Source: Flavobacterium sp. SLB02 (lineage in GTDB: Bacteria > Bacteroidota > Bacteroidia > Flavobacteriales > Flavobacteriaceae). Taken from it: 64,000 nt of DNA. Positions 18,161 to 27,373 of the stretch are shown in pieces. Within the stretch, counting starts at the first letter, position 1. Every line of letters begins with the position of its first letter. The stretch is from positions 3,699,186 to 3,763,185 of the forward strand of contig NZ_CP045928.1 in the NCBI RefSeq assembly GCF_009664855.1, read 5' to 3'. Under the pieces are notes generated by a model that saw nothing but the letters and a program-made list of their open reading frames with translations, had not been told where the DNA came from and ran no database searches. A program made the translations under genes and the position numbers.

Positions 18161-19081
18161 ATGAAAAAAGAAGCCCACATTCCGTATACAATTCGCTCTA
18201 TTTCAGAAATGCATTCCTTATTAAAGATTCCAAAACCGGAACATCCCTTAATAAGTTTTGTTGATTTAAGTCAGATAAGCTGCCATTTTGATGACAATCT
18301 TAAAAGTGTTGTCTACGAATTTTATACCGTTTGCATTAAAAAAGGCTTTACTGGAAAAATGAGATATGGACAAAATTACTATGATTTTGATGAAGGGGTC
18401 ATGACTTTTATGTCACCGGGACAAGTTATTTCTACAGAAGTTTCAGTTGACACATCCGTTTATGGAGCGATGTTAGTCATTCATCCTGATTTTATTCAGA
18501 ATTATGCTTTGGCCAAAAACATTAAAGATTATGGTTACTTTTCTTATGCTGTAAGTGAAGCTTTGCATCTTTCAGAAAAAGAACAAGTGATGATTACCGG
18601 AATAATGAAAAATATCGAAAATGAATATTGCTCATCTATTGATGCTTTTAGTCAGGATGTGATGGTTTCACATATCGAATTATTGCTTAATTATTGTAAC
18701 AGATTCTACAACCGCCAGTTTATCACTAGAAAATCTGCCAACAATACGCTTTTAACCAAATTAGAAATATTGTTATCTGATTATTTTGAAAGTGATAAAG
18801 TACAGCAATTCGGATTACCAACTGTGGCTTACATTTCAGAAGAATTGAATGTTTCTGCTAATTATTTAAGTGATATGTTACGTTCTTTAACGGGGCAAAG
18901 CACACAACATCATATTCATAATAAGATCATCGAAAAAGCAAAAGAATTACTTACCACTACTTCTTTAAGTGTGAGCGAAATGGCTTATCAATTGGGTTTT
19001 GAATATCCGCAATCGTTCAATAAATTGTTTAAAAGTAAAACCAATGTTTCTCCTTTAGAATTTAGAAGTTCATTTAATTAA
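18161..19081 (+). CDS. AraC family transcriptional regulator
   Basis: A 306-residue regulator. An N-terminal cupin-like sensing region (about 30-170, with YDFDEGVMTFMSPGQVISTE typical of AraC ligand domains) precedes a C-terminal double helix-turn-helix (about 205-304). The second helix-turn-helix is clear: SVSEMAYQLGFEYPQSFNKL followed by FKSKTNVSPLEFR. It lies just downstream of the aldo/keto reductase and converges with the BtuF-like gene, overlapping its 3' end by 4 bp. It probably regulates the reductase and itself in response to a small molecule, but this is inference from position. Confidence 0.9.
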   Translation: MKKEAHIPYTIRSISEMHSLLKIPKPEHPLISFVDLSQISCHFDDNLKSVVYEFYTVCIKKGFTGKMRYGQNYYDFDEGVMTFMSPGQVISTEVSVDTSVYGAMLVIHPDFIQNYALAKNIKDYGYFSYAVSEALHLSEKEQVMITGIMKNIENEYCSSIDAFSQDVMVSHIELLLNYCNRFYNRQFITRKSANNTLLTKLEILLSDYFESDKVQQFGLPTVAYISEELNVSANYLSDMLRSLTGQSTQHHIHNKIIEKAKELLTTTSLSVSEMAYQLGFEYPQSFNKLFKSKTNVSPLEFRSSFN

Positions 19082-19878
19082 CTTTTTAGTCTTTCATGCA
19101 GTATCTTAAAATAAGGAAATGCCTTTAATAATCGGCTGCCATGCCAGGAGAACATTTCGCCGTCTACAAAGATCGTTTTGGCGTGATGTGTAAAGCGTCC
19201 AATTTCAAAAGCATCTTCTTCTTTAAAAGGATAGGGTTCTGATGAAAGAAAAACAATATCCGGATCGCCTTCGATACGCATTTTTTTGAGTTCGATTTCA
19301 GGGTATCTTCCTTTGTCTTCGTAGATGTTGGTGAAATGATTTAGTTTTAATAATTCATTGATGTAAGTATCTTTTCCTGCCACCATAAAAGGGTTCTTCC
19401 AGATAAAATAGGCTGCTTTTTGTACCGGAATATCTGCCATATATTTTTTGAAATCGCTTAAAGCGAAAGTCAGTTTGTCATTCCATTTTTGAGATTCGGT
19501 TCTGCAATTAAAGAGCTGGCCGAAATCTGAAATCATCTGAAAGTTATCTTCTATAGTAACAATATTTGTTACCCAAACCGGACAAATAGTGCTTAATTGC
19601 TCGACAATTTCGGGCGTGTTTTCTTCTTTATTGCAAATGATAATATCGGGCTGCAATAATTTTATCTTCTCAAAATGAATTTTCTTGGTTCCGCCAACAA
19701 TCTTCTTAGTCGATTTTAAATGATACGGATGTAGACAAAACTTGGTAATGCCGATGATCTTTTCTTCTAAACCCAGATCGCATAATAATTCGGTTTGAGA
19801 AGGTACCAAAGAAATAATTCTTTTTGGGGTTTTCTCAAAAGAATGTGAAGTACCGAGCTGATCTGTGAGTTGTTTCAT
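19078..19878 (-). CDS. BtuF-like metal-chelate/cobalamin-binding protein without signal peptide
   Basis: A 266-residue protein with the two-lobed helical-backbone receptor fold used by vitamin B12 and siderophore ABC transporters. Motifs include PKRIISLVPSQTELLCDLGL at the start, KIIGITKFCLHP, LLQPDIIICNKEENTPE, and the C-terminal VFLSSEPYPFKEED. Most relatives are exported, but here the domain begins at residue 15 and there is no signal peptide or lipobox. It may therefore be a cytoplasmic variant, or the start may be annotated too far downstream. No permease or ATPase gene is adjacent. The B12-dependent icmF lies about 12 kb to the left. I am sure of the fold and unsure of the ligand. Confidence 0.8.
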   Translation of the reverse strand: MKQLTDQLGTSHSFEKTPKRIISLVPSQTELLCDLGLEEKIIGITKFCLHPYHLKSTKKIVGGTKKIHFEKIKLLQPDIIICNKEENTPEIVEQLSTICPVWVTNIVTIEDNFQMISDFGQLFNCRTESQKWNDKLTFALSDFKKYMADIPVQKAAYFIWKNPFMVAGKDTYINELLKLNHFTNIYEDKGRYPEIELKKMRIEGDPDIVFLSSEPYPFKEEDAFEIGRFTHHAKTIFVDGEMFSWHGSRLLKAFPYFKILHERLKS

Positions 19879-19889
19879 GTTTTTGTTAT

Positions 19890-20028
19890 CTCAGGTTTAA
19901 AGTTCTTGGATGGTGTTTTTCTACCACAGAGTTTCGCAAAGCCTTGTTTTATAACTTCGTGGATCTTTGTGAAAAACTTTGTGTAACTCTGTGGTAAATT
20001 ATGTTCAAAGTAAAACTTTAAACCTGAG
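19890..20028. repeat. Nested palindromic element overlapping the pyrF stop codon
   Basis: Outer arms CTCAGGTTTAAAGTT (19890-19904) and AACTTTAAACCTGAG (20014-20028) are perfect over 15 bp. Inside are TACCACAGAG (19922-19931) and CTCTGTGGTA (19987-19996). The inner part matches the element at 16733. The right outer arm contains the pyrF stop codon (20018-20020), so the end of that reading frame is supplied by the repeat. Confidence 0.7.
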
Positions 20029-20845
20029 ACTTTAAACTAATAATGCTTTCCATTTCCTGTTGAACCGCTAAAGCCTCTTCCCTTGCCTTTTCTGCAAAAT
20101 CAGTTCCTTTTGAGGCGTAGATAATCGCTCTTGCCGAATTGACTAATAAGCCAATTTTATCATTCATTCCGTATTTGCATACTTCTGATAAACTTCCACC
20201 CTGAGCGCCAATTCCCGGAACCAGTAAGAAACTATCCGGAACAATTTTTCTGATATCGGCAAAATACTCTGCTTTTGTAGCGCCAACCACATACATTAGG
20301 TTGTGGCTATTTTTCCACGTTTTAGAAGTTTCTAAAACTTGTTTGTATAATTCTTGTCCGTTTGTAGTTAAGGTCTGGAAATCAAAAGCACCTTGGTTTG
20401 AAGTTAGGGCTAACATGATCGTATGTTTGTTTTCGAAAGCCAAGAATGGCTCAACGGAATCTTTCCCCATATAAGGCGCAACGGTTACACTATCAAAATT
20501 CAAATCTTCAAAAAAAGCTTTTGCATACATGCTCGAAGTATTCCCGATATCACCACGTTTTGCATCGGCAATGGTGAAAATTTCAGGGAAATTATCGTTG
20601 ATATAATTGATCGTTTTTTGCAAAGATATCCATCCTTTTATCCCGTATGCTTCAAAAAAAGCGGTATTAGGTTTATAACCAACTGTAAGATCGTGAGTAG
20701 CATCGATTATAGCTTTATTGAATTCGAAAATAGGATCTTCGGTTTCTAATAAATGAGGTGGGATTTTGGTCAGATCAGGATCTAATCCAACGCATAAAAA
20801 TGATTTTTTTAAAAGAATTTGTTCGTGTAGTTGTTGTGTTGTCAT
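20018..20845 (-). CDS. pyrF: Orotidine-5'-phosphate decarboxylase (type 2)
   Basis: A 275-residue enzyme for the last step of UMP synthesis. The catalytic DxKxxD motif is present as [19 protein letters not shown], followed by [18 protein letters not shown] and the phosphate-binding VPGIGAQGG. The longer subunit and FLCVGLDPD opening identify the type 2 group common in Bacteroidota and actinobacteria. The start is the ATG before [10 protein letters not shown]. The last codons fall inside a palindromic repeat, so the C-terminal residues (after about 270) may differ from relatives. No other pyrimidine gene is adjacent. Confidence 0.95.
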   Translation of the reverse strand: MTTQQLHEQILLKKSFLCVGLDPDLTKIPPHLLETEDPIFEFNKAIIDATHDLTVGYKPNTAFFEAYGIKGWISLQKTINYINDNFPEIFTIADAKRGDIGNTSSMYAKAFFEDLNFDSVTVAPYMGKDSVEPFLAFENKHTIMLALTSNQGAFDFQTLTTNGQELYKQVLETSKTWKNSHNLMYVVGATKAEYFADIRKIVPDSFLLVPGIGAQGGSLSEVCKYGMNDKIGLLVNSARAIIYASKGTDFAEKAREEALAVQQEMESIISLKSQV

Positions 20846-20910
20846 TCTTGTTTTTTTAGTTCTTCTAATGCATCAAAAGTGATTCTTTTTTAGAAGTATG
20901 CAAAAATAAA

Positions 20911-20938
20911 AAAAGCCATTCAATTACGAATGGCTTTT
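20911..20938 (-). terminator. Terminator of the OmpA/TSP3 gene
   Basis: Perfect 11-bp arms AAAAGCCATTC and GAATGGCTTTT. On the complementary strand a T-run follows directly, 23 bp after the stop of the gene at 20961. Confidence 0.85.
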
Positions 20939-20960
20939 TGGCTTTATATTCAGTTTAGGC

Positions 20961-23144
20961 TTATAAATTACCTAAGTATACAATTTCTGTTCTTCTGTTT
21001 TGTGCTCTTCCAGAAGCAGTTTTGTTAGACGCAACTGGTTTTGAAGCTCCAAATCCTTGTGAAGTTAGACTATCCGGATTTACTCCTTTTGCAATTAATG
21101 CATCCATAACCACTTTTGCTCGCTCCTCAGATAATTTCTGATTTGCTTTTGCATTCCCTACATTGTCTGTATGTCCGTTGATTGCAAATTTAGCGTTTGG
21201 ATAGTTTTTCAAAATCTCTTTAATAGCATCTAATCTTCCTGAAGTTACTCCTTTTTTAGCATCGCTTAATGTTGCTTTTCCGGTAACGAAAAAGATCGAT
21301 TTAGCTTCTACTTTTAGTTTCTCTAAAGTTGCTTTAGTCACTTTAGGACAGCCTTTGTTTTCAGCCGGGCCAGGAATTAAAGGACAATCATCAACATTAT
21401 CCGAAACTCCGTCTTTGTCAGCATCCAGAACCGGACAGCCTTTATTTTCTGCTAAACCTGCAACGGTTGGGCACGCATCGTCTTTGTCTAAAACACCGTC
21501 TGCGTCAGTATCCGGCCATGGACATCCTTTATTTTCTACCGGACCAGCAATTGTTGGGCAAGCATCTACATTATCTAATAGTGTATCGCCATCAGTATCT
21601 TTCCAAGGGCAGCCTTTATTTTCTGCCGGGCCTTTTACATCCGGACAAGCATCATCTTTATCAAAAACGCCATCTTTATCTGCATCTGGCCAAGGACAAC
21701 CTTTGTTTTCTGCCGGACCTGTTACTTTTCTGCAAGCATCTTCTTTGTCGATCACTCCGTCTTCGTCTGTGTCTTTGAATTTCTTTTCATAAACCGGAAT
21801 TTTTATCCCAAGATGAAAATCAGCTGCTTTTGATTCTTTCGAAACTAAATTAGTCAGGATAGACCCCGAACCAATAAAGAATGCTCCCACTCGTAATCCT
21901 GAACCTACCTGCATTCCGCTGTATTCCATATATGTCATTGGTACATAAAAACTAAACCATCTGCTTTCGTAACGAGGTGTAAGCGTTACACGATCAGCAA
22001 TTCCGTAACCATTTACTTTATTGGCAGATACCATATTGATATCTCCGTTAAGATTCAAATAGAATTTTCTGTGTATATTCCAGTCTACATCAGCATGAAG
22101 CGCTGTTGGCAAATTGGTTTTCATCCCTTTTTTTGAAGATGTTTTGGTATAATGTTCGTTAAGGAAATCGTAGAAATTATCTGCATCATCAATCATTTCC
22201 TGTGTGATGGTACCATTTACATTATAAGTATCCTGTCTTGCATTTTTGTAATTGATTGATCCAATATCAGTAACCGATAACCCGAAACGTACTTTGTATT
22301 TATTTAAATCTCTAAAATTATTATCTGCCGGTTTTGCTCTGCTCAAATCATACTGATCATAATCCGGTCTCCATTCGTAAACCAATCCAAAATCAAAACC
22401 AAATCCGTTTGCATTCGAATCAAATTTATAATCTTCGTTGGCTTCAAAATCCTGGCTTGTTCCCACAGAAATTTCTCCGCTTGAAACAAGAGTTCCCTGC
22501 TCAGGATTTACTGTATTTTCATTATAAGCAACATTTACATTGTTCCCTTTTACGTATCCGTTTACGCCACCTTGCAAATATTTGGCGGTTAAACCTCCTT
22601 TTAAAAAGTGTTGGTCTTTTTGGTATAAAACTGCCGCATACGAAAGTCCTAGTTCTGCCCAGGTATTCGAAGCGCCATTGGCATTTCCTGCATTAAAATT
22701 AAAATCATTTGCCTGATCCAGACCGTCTTTTACCTGATCAACAAGATTTCCGTTTATATTTCTTACGTTGCTCACAGATCTTGCTCTTGTAAATACTGCA
22801 ATAGTATGTTTTGGCGCAATATTAAACATGAAAGAAGGTCCCATAATATCGAAATTAGCCAGACCGTTATTGGCACCTCTTGGAGTCATTTTAGACTCTT
22901 TGTCAAAATCGTATCCTTTTTTATAGGTATCAAAAATGTTTACTCCGTACAAATCATTGGCTACTGATCCGCTAACAGAAAATATATTAATATCTGTTTT
23001 AAAACGAGAATCGGCAATAGAAGCCGGGTTGAAAAGTACACTCTGAATACCTGCATAATTATCATGCGTATACCCTAAATAAGACTGGGCTCTGGCCGAA
23101 AAAGTAATGGTAATAAGTAATAAACTAAGTAAAGTTTTTTTCAT
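20961..23144 (-). CDS. OmpA family protein with DUF5723-type barrel and five TSP3 repeats
   Basis: A 727-residue outer-membrane protein. It has a signal peptide (about 1-19, ending ITFSARAQ) and a large beta-barrel of the DUF5723 type (about 20-450, opening YLGYTHDNYAGIQSVLFNPA). Five tandem 29-residue thrombospondin type 3 repeats follow (about 458-602, each with DxDxDGVxDxxDxCP and ENKGCP), which bind calcium in known homologues. The chain closes with a C-terminal OmpA peptidoglycan-binding domain (about 610-727, INGHTDNVGNAKANQKLSEE). It probably links the outer membrane to the wall through the OmpA domain, with the calcium repeats as a stiff spacer. It is transcribed alone. The barrel could also transport a substrate, but nothing shows which. 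Confidence 0.9.
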   Translation of the reverse strand: MKKTLLSLLLITITFSARAQSYLGYTHDNYAGIQSVLFNPASIADSRFKTDINIFSVSGSVANDLYGVNIFDTYKKGYDFDKESKMTPRGANNGLANFDIMGPSFMFNIAPKHTIAVFTRARSVSNVRNINGNLVDQVKDGLDQANDFNFNAGNANGASNTWAELGLSYAAVLYQKDQHFLKGGLTAKYLQGGVNGYVKGNNVNVAYNENTVNPEQGTLVSSGEISVGTSQDFEANEDYKFDSNANGFGFDFGLVYEWRPDYDQYDLSRAKPADNNFRDLNKYKVRFGLSVTDIGSINYKNARQDTYNVNGTITQEMIDDADNFYDFLNEHYTKTSSKKGMKTNLPTALHADVDWNIHRKFYLNLNGDINMVSANKVNGYGIADRVTLTPRYESRWFSFYVPMTYMEYSGMQVGSGLRVGAFFIGSGSILTNLVSKESKAADFHLGIKIPVYEKKFKDTDEDGVIDKEDACRKVTGPAENKGCPWPDADKDGVFDKDDACPDVKGPAENKGCPWKDTDGDTLLDNVDACPTIAGPVENKGCPWPDTDADGVLDKDDACPTVAGLAENKGCPVLDADKDGVSDNVDDCPLIPGPAENKGCPKVTKATLEKLKVEAKSIFFVTGKATLSDAKKGVTSGRLDAIKEILKNYPNAKFAINGHTDNVGNAKANQKLSEERAKVVMDALIAKGVNPDSLTSQGFGASKPVASNKTASGRAQNRRTEIVYLGNL
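21339..21773 (-). repeat. Five tandem 87-bp coding repeats (TSP3)
   Basis: Within the OmpA gene, each unit encodes 29 residues of the form DxDxDGVxDxxDACPxxxGPxE followed by NKGCP. The repeats create a long antisense open frame at 21355-21792 that is not a gene. Confidence 0.9.
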
Positions 23145-23306
23145 TAAAATTTGGTTTTTTAGATAAATTCGGAGGCAAAACTACACTTTTAGAATTACAA
23201 ACGTGTTACCGCAACATTGAATTCATATAACATCTTCAACAAATTATGTAAGAAAAGCCAATTGCTTCTTCTCTATTTTTGATAAAGAACATTAAATCAA
23301 ACAATT

Positions 23307-23780
23307 ATGATCCCACATATCGGAATAACGCCAAAAAACCTAAAGAAGAGCGCCACTATATTAGCCACGATTTTATCTAACGAAATGACTCTTTATGTAA
23401 AAACCAGAAAATTTCATTGGAATATTTCTGGAAACAGTTTTATGGAGTTGCATAAATTGTTTGAAGATCAATACCGAATTTTAGAAGCCAATATCGATGA
23501 AGTGGCAGAACGCATTAGCCAGCTTGGAGAAAAAACTATAGGAACAATGAAGGAATTCATCGACAATTCTACCCTAAAAGAATCTCCAAAAGAATATGCT
23601 TCGCAAAAACATATGCTTGAGGAATTATTAGAAAACCATGAGCAGCTGGTTACAGAGTTTAGAGGTTATATACCGGCTTTTGAAGAAGATAATAATGATA
23701 TAGGATCTGCTGACTTTGTGACCGGATTACTGCAACAACACGAAAAAATGGCGTGGGTTTTAAGACGCTATCAGGTTTAA
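23307..23780 (+). CDS. dps: Dps family DNA-protection / mini-ferritin protein
   Basis: A 157-residue four-helix protein that forms dodecameric shells, oxidises and stores iron, and protects DNA during starvation and peroxide stress. The ferroxidase-site residues are visible in the expected spacing: His in TRKFHWNISGNSFMELHKLF, then Asp and Glu in FEDQYRILEANIDEVAERI. A good -7 element TATTTTTG lies at 23274-23281. It heads a stress-related series that continues with CsbD. The fold is certain. DNA binding cannot be read, since the N-terminal tail is short. Confidence 0.94.
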   Translation: MIPHIGITPKNLKKSATILATILSNEMTLYVKTRKFHWNISGNSFMELHKLFEDQYRILEANIDEVAERISQLGEKTIGTMKEFIDNSTLKESPKEYASQKHMLEELLENHEQLVTEFRGYIPAFEEDNNDIGSADFVTGLLQQHEKMAWVLRRYQV

Positions 23781-23888
23781 AAAAGATCAAAATGTGAATT
23801 ATGAAAAGGTTTTAGAAATAAATGTAACAAGGACCTCAACCATAAATCCGAATTTTACAATACTATTAATACTTTAAAAAAAAATATC

Positions 23889-24074
23889 ATGAATACTACA
23901 GAGATAAAAGGAAACTGGAACGAGTTGAAAGGAAAATTGAAACAACAATATGCAGATCTAACAGATGATGATTTATTGTATGACGAAGGAAAAGAAGATG
24001 AAATGTACGGAAAACTTCAACAAAAATTAGGCAAAACAAAAGATGAAGTACGCAAAATCATTGCTGATTTGTAA
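23889..24074 (+). CDS. CsbD family stress protein
   Basis: A 61-residue protein that closely fits the CsbD family: KGNWNELKGKLKQQYADLTD followed by DDLLYDEGKEDEMYGKLQQK and a helical end. It is small, soluble and highly charged. Family members are induced by the general stress response in Bacillus and other bacteria, and their function is unknown. A terminator follows 20 bp downstream. The upstream sequence TAACAAGGACCTCAAC at 23825-23840 resembles TAACAAGACCTTAAC in front of the predicted small RNAs. Confidence 0.92.
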   Translation: MNTTEIKGNWNELKGKLKQQYADLTDDDLLYDEGKEDEMYGKLQQKLGKTKDEVRKIIADL

Positions 24075-24093
24075 GATCTTCTAAATCAACCAT

Positions 24094-24133
24094 AAATACC
24101 GTCTAGTACAACATATTAGGCGGTATTTTTTTG
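24094..24133 (+). terminator. Rho-independent terminator after the CsbD gene
   Basis: Arms AAATACCGTCTA and TAGGCGGTATTT pair over 12 positions with one G-U, and a T-run follows. Confidence 0.85.
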
Positions 24134-24231
24134 AGAATTTTATTTAAATTTTTCGCTGTTCTAAACCGCTATCAGGCATTAAACTCTATAACCAAAAATA
24201 AATTAATTATCTTTAACCAAATTTCTATAAA

Positions 24232-24783
24232 ATGAAACTATTTATAAAGTTCGATATTAACACCATTTGCTCACTTTTTTTGAAACAAAATCTGGAACAA
24301 CAAAATGTAAATTTTACAACTCTGGGATTTGGCGAAATTGAAATTGCGGACAATCTTGATGCTGATGCGCTCGAATCTTTAAAAAATAATTTACTACCTT
24401 GTGGTTTCGAAGTTGTCGAAAATCAGAAAAGTGTTCTTGTTCAAAAAATAAAGGATGCCATAATTGAGCTTGTTTTTATGGAAGACAGCAATAATTATAA
24501 AAGTTCTGTGTTTTTAGCTGAGAAATTAAATCACAGCTACGGTTATTTGTCTAATGTTTTCTCAGAAGTAACATACTCTTCTATTGAAAACTTTATCATT
24601 TTACAAAAAATTGAAAGAGCCAAACAATTAATTATTATAAACGAAATGAGTTTGACCGAAATTGCTTTTTTACTGAACTACTCGAGTGTGGCCCATTTGA
24701 GTACGCAGTTTAAAAATACAACAGGAATTACGCCATCGGCTTTTCAAAGGATAATTAAGAAACGTAGAGAAAATTTAAAATAA
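24232..24783 (+). CDS. Short AraC-type helix-turn-helix regulator
   Basis: A 183-residue protein. The first 65 residues form a small alpha/beta domain (MKLFIKFDINTICSLFLKQN, then GFGEIEIAD and LLPCGFEVVEN) like the ferredoxin-fold domain found in a Bacteroidota-specific AraC group. The C-terminal half is the AraC DNA-binding region with SSVFLAEKLNHSYGYLSNVF and MSLTEIAFLLNYSSVAHLST. The next gene, a response regulator, starts 21 bp downstream, so it is probably co-transcribed with the two-component pair. That would give a local stress-sensing operon. The N-terminal domain may bind a metal or ligand, but no metal site is evident. Confidence 0.88.
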   Translation: MKLFIKFDINTICSLFLKQNLEQQNVNFTTLGFGEIEIADNLDADALESLKNNLLPCGFEVVENQKSVLVQKIKDAIIELVFMEDSNNYKSSVFLAEKLNHSYGYLSNVFSEVTYSSIENFIILQKIERAKQLIIINEMSLTEIAFLLNYSSVAHLSTQFKNTTGITPSAFQRIIKKRRENLK

Positions 24784-24804
24784 AACCCATAATACCATAC
24801 TAAA

Positions 24805-25254
24805 ATGCAAAAAAACGCATTATACATTTTATTGGCTGATGATGATGAAGATGATCGTCTTTTTTTTAAGGATGCTTTCGAAGAAATAAAAATTCAGACA
24901 AAAGTGGATTTTGTTCATGACGGAATGCAATTGATGGATCATTTAATGGATCCTGAAACCAAGCTGCCTGATATTTTATTTCTGGATTTGAACATGCCTA
25001 AAAAAACAGGTAAAGAATGTTTGATCGAAATAAAAAAAACAGAACATCTTAAAAATATTATTATTGCCATTTATTCTACTTCATCATCTGAAGAAGACAT
25101 AGAAGATACCTTTATTCAGGGAGCTAATATTTACATTAAAAAACCAAGCGATTTTAATACGCTTAAAAAAATCATCAATGAAGTCGTGACAGTAAACTGG
25201 CACTATCATACATCAGGTTTAAATCGTGATAATTTCCTGCTTCGACTAAAATAA
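24805..25254 (+). CDS. Single-domain response regulator
   Basis: A 149-residue receiver domain without output domain, of the group related to Rcp1 that accompanies phytochrome-like histidine kinases. Acidic residues DDDEDDR lie near position 11-17, the phospho-acceptor is Asp61 in ILFLDLNMPKKTGKE, the conserved Thr/Ser is in AIYSTSSSEED and Lys is in YIKKPSDFNTL. It starts 21 bp after an AraC-type gene and ends 9 bp before a histidine kinase, so the three are very likely one operon and the kinase its phosphodonor. With no output domain, it must act through protein contacts. Confidence 0.93.
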   Translation: MQKNALYILLADDDEDDRLFFKDAFEEIKIQTKVDFVHDGMQLMDHLMDPETKLPDILFLDLNMPKKTGKECLIEIKKTEHLKNIIIAIYSTSSSEEDIEDTFIQGANIYIKKPSDFNTLKKIINEVVTVNWHYHTSGLNRDNFLLRLK

Positions 25255-25263
25255 TAGCATACA

Positions 25264-27048
25264 ATGAAATGGATACCAAATTTTAATTCTTCAAACTCAT
25301 TGAGAGTTATTTTTGTAATCGCGGTTTTCATTCTGTTATTTCTTTCTTCTATTGCTTACAAACACAATCGGGATTTAGACGAATCCAGTAAAGTGGTAAT
25401 GCATACGTATGAAATAAACATTCAATTAGAGCGATTAATGTCGGCAATTAAGGATGCTGAAACGGGGCAGCGTGGCTATATTATAACACGAAATGCCCGA
25501 TTTTTAACGCCTTATATTTATTCGCGCGATAAGGTAAATACTTCGTTTATTACCCTAAAAAAGCTTACTGCCGATAATCCGAAGCAGCAAAAAAATCTTG
25601 AAAAATTATTTAAACTAATTATTCAGCGTTTTGTTTCTTTCGAAAATTGTTTAAAATACAGCGATCCCAAAACATATGATAAGAGAAAACTCGACAATCA
25701 TATGTTTGGCGGTCGAATCCTGATGGAAAATATTCGTTTTCAGGTAGACGAAATGAATGATATCGAGAAAAATTATCTGGCAAAAAGACTCAAAATATAT
25801 GCTGCCGAAATCTCATTAAGCCCCCTATTTTCTATTTCTTTATTTCTGGTAGCCTTAAGTTTTATTTTACTGGCCTACAGACAAATTAGTCGTGACTTTG
25901 AACGATTGAAAATTTACAATAAAAAACTTTTGATCTCCAGCGGTCTAATGGCCGAATCTGAAAGTATCGGCAAATTCAGTACCTGGCAATGGGATCTGGA
26001 TTCTAATAAAATCGATTACTCAGACAATCAGTTTCGTTTACTGGGTTTTGAACCCAATGCATTTGTTCCGGAAAAAGAAACTTTCCTTGAATTTGTGCAT
26101 CCTGATGACAAAGCTACTGTAGCAAAATCGATGGAAGGCATTGTCGAGAAAAAACAATTGCCTTTTGTATACTACAAAATTACAAGACCGGATTACGAAA
26201 TACGCTATTTTAAATCTACCGGAAAGTTATTGACGGATCAACAGGGAAGTAAAATTTTACTGGGAATTAATTTTGACATTACCGATGAACATCTCTTAAA
26301 TATAGAACTTCAGGAGCGTAACAGAGAACTGGAGAAAAGCAACAAAGAGTTAGCTTCTTTTAACCACGTTGCAAGTCATGATTTACAGGAACCTTTAAGA
26401 AAAATTCAAACTTTTGTTTCGCGAATTCCAGAATCTGATAAAGCTGTTATGTCTGATAGTGCAAAAGCTTATATTTCGAAAATCGAAGTTTCAGCCAAAA
26501 GAATGCGTGTGTTAATCGACGATTTACTTTTATTCTCAAGAACCAATACAACCAAAAAGGAATTTATAAAATTAAGCCTGAACGAACTGCTTGAAAATGC
26601 CGAATCGGAATTGGCAGAAATCATCGAGGAGAAACATGCTGTTATCACCGTTTCGAAATTGCCTAAACTGGCAGTTATACCTTATCAGATCGAGCAGCTT
26701 TTTATTAACCTTATCGGGAATTCTTTAAAATACAGCAAGCCTGATATTGCGCCTGAAATTAAGATCGAAAGCGAGAAAGTAAACTCAGCCGATTATCCTG
26801 ATTTATTAGAACCTAATATTAAAAAATTCCATAAAATCACCTTTACAGATAACGGAATGGGATTTGATCCTCAGTTCAAAGAAACTATTTTTGTTTTATT
26901 CCAGCGTTTGCATTCTAAAACAGATTATCCCGGAACCGGAATTGGTCTGGCTATCTGCAAAAAAATAGTAGACAACCACAAAGGTCATATTATAGCAGAC
27001 AGTACTCCTAATAAAGGATCTATTTTTACAGTATTTCTACCTGAGTAA
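25264..27048 (+). CDS. CHASE3-PAS sensor histidine kinase
   Basis: A 594-residue membrane sensor. Two membrane segments (about 12-29 and 183-205) enclose a periplasmic CHASE3 domain, recognised by MSAIKDAETGQRGYIITRNA. A cytoplasmic PAS domain follows (about 230-345, TWQWDLDSNKIDYSDNQFRL). The HisKA helix carries His372 in FNHVASHDLQEPLRKIQTF, and the HATPase domain has an N box (FINLIGNSLKYSK), G1 (FTDNGMGFDP) and G2 (GTGIGLAICKKIVDNH). The HDLQEPLRK H-box is the phytochrome-like type that pairs with single-domain receivers such as the one directly upstream. The signal is not identifiable, although the stress genes around it suggest envelope or osmotic stress. Confidence 0.94.
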   Translation: MKWIPNFNSSNSLRVIFVIAVFILLFLSSIAYKHNRDLDESSKVVMHTYEINIQLERLMSAIKDAETGQRGYIITRNARFLTPYIYSRDKVNTSFITLKKLTADNPKQQKNLEKLFKLIIQRFVSFENCLKYSDPKTYDKRKLDNHMFGGRILMENIRFQVDEMNDIEKNYLAKRLKIYAAEISLSPLFSISLFLVALSFILLAYRQISRDFERLKIYNKKLLISSGLMAESESIGKFSTWQWDLDSNKIDYSDNQFRLLGFEPNAFVPEKETFLEFVHPDDKATVAKSMEGIVEKKQLPFVYYKITRPDYEIRYFKSTGKLLTDQQGSKILLGINFDITDEHLLNIELQERNRELEKSNKELASFNHVASHDLQEPLRKIQTFVSRIPESDKAVMSDSAKAYISKIEVSAKRMRVLIDDLLLFSRTNTTKKEFIKLSLNELLENAESELAEIIEEKHAVITVSKLPKLAVIPYQIEQLFINLIGNSLKYSKPDIAPEIKIESEKVNSADYPDLLEPNIKKFHKITFTDNGMGFDPQFKETIFVLFQRLHSKTDYPGTGIGLAICKKIVDNHKGHIIADSTPNKGSIFTVFLPE

Positions 27049-27075
27049 AAGTTTACAGTCTTAAAAAAAGTTTAC

Positions 27076-27143
27076 AGCCGCAGTTTTTCAGTGAATATAA
27101 AACCGAAAACTAAATCTCATTAATAAGAGTACGTACTGCGGCT
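27076..27143. repeat. Inverted repeat after the histidine kinase gene
   Basis: Perfect 9-bp arms AGCCGCAGT and ACTGCGGCT enclose a spacer. The right arm is followed by AAAACTGAAACTGAAAAC, a phrase akin to CAGTTTTCAG at 59001-59012. There is no T-run, so it is probably part of a dispersed repeat. Confidence 0.55.
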
Positions 27144-27214
27144 CAAAACTGAAACTGAAAACTGAGACTCAATATGTAGGAAAACAAATTACATCTATTA
27201 CATACCTAAATATA

Positions 27215-27251
27215 AAAAGAAACCACAAAAAAATGTGGTTTCTTTTTTTTT
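27215..27251 (+). terminator. Terminator of the AraC / response regulator / kinase operon
   Basis: Arms AAAAGAAACCACA and TGTGGTTTCTTTT are perfect, and a run of T follows. Confidence 0.88.
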
Positions 27252-27373
27252 GCTCTAAACTTTAGTTAATAATCACCTGAGAATTAAAGGATAAAATAGC
27301 TATATAAACCCATTATGGGAATTATATAAAGATTCGTTTTTATGCTGTAAAGCGAAATGTTTGTTTCGTTAGC

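Noticed and set aside
21355..21792. 145-codon plus-strand frame rich in Ser, Pro and Gly
   Set aside because: It is exactly antisense to the TSP3 repeats of the OmpA gene and shows the same 29-residue period. This is a shadow of the repeated coding sequence.
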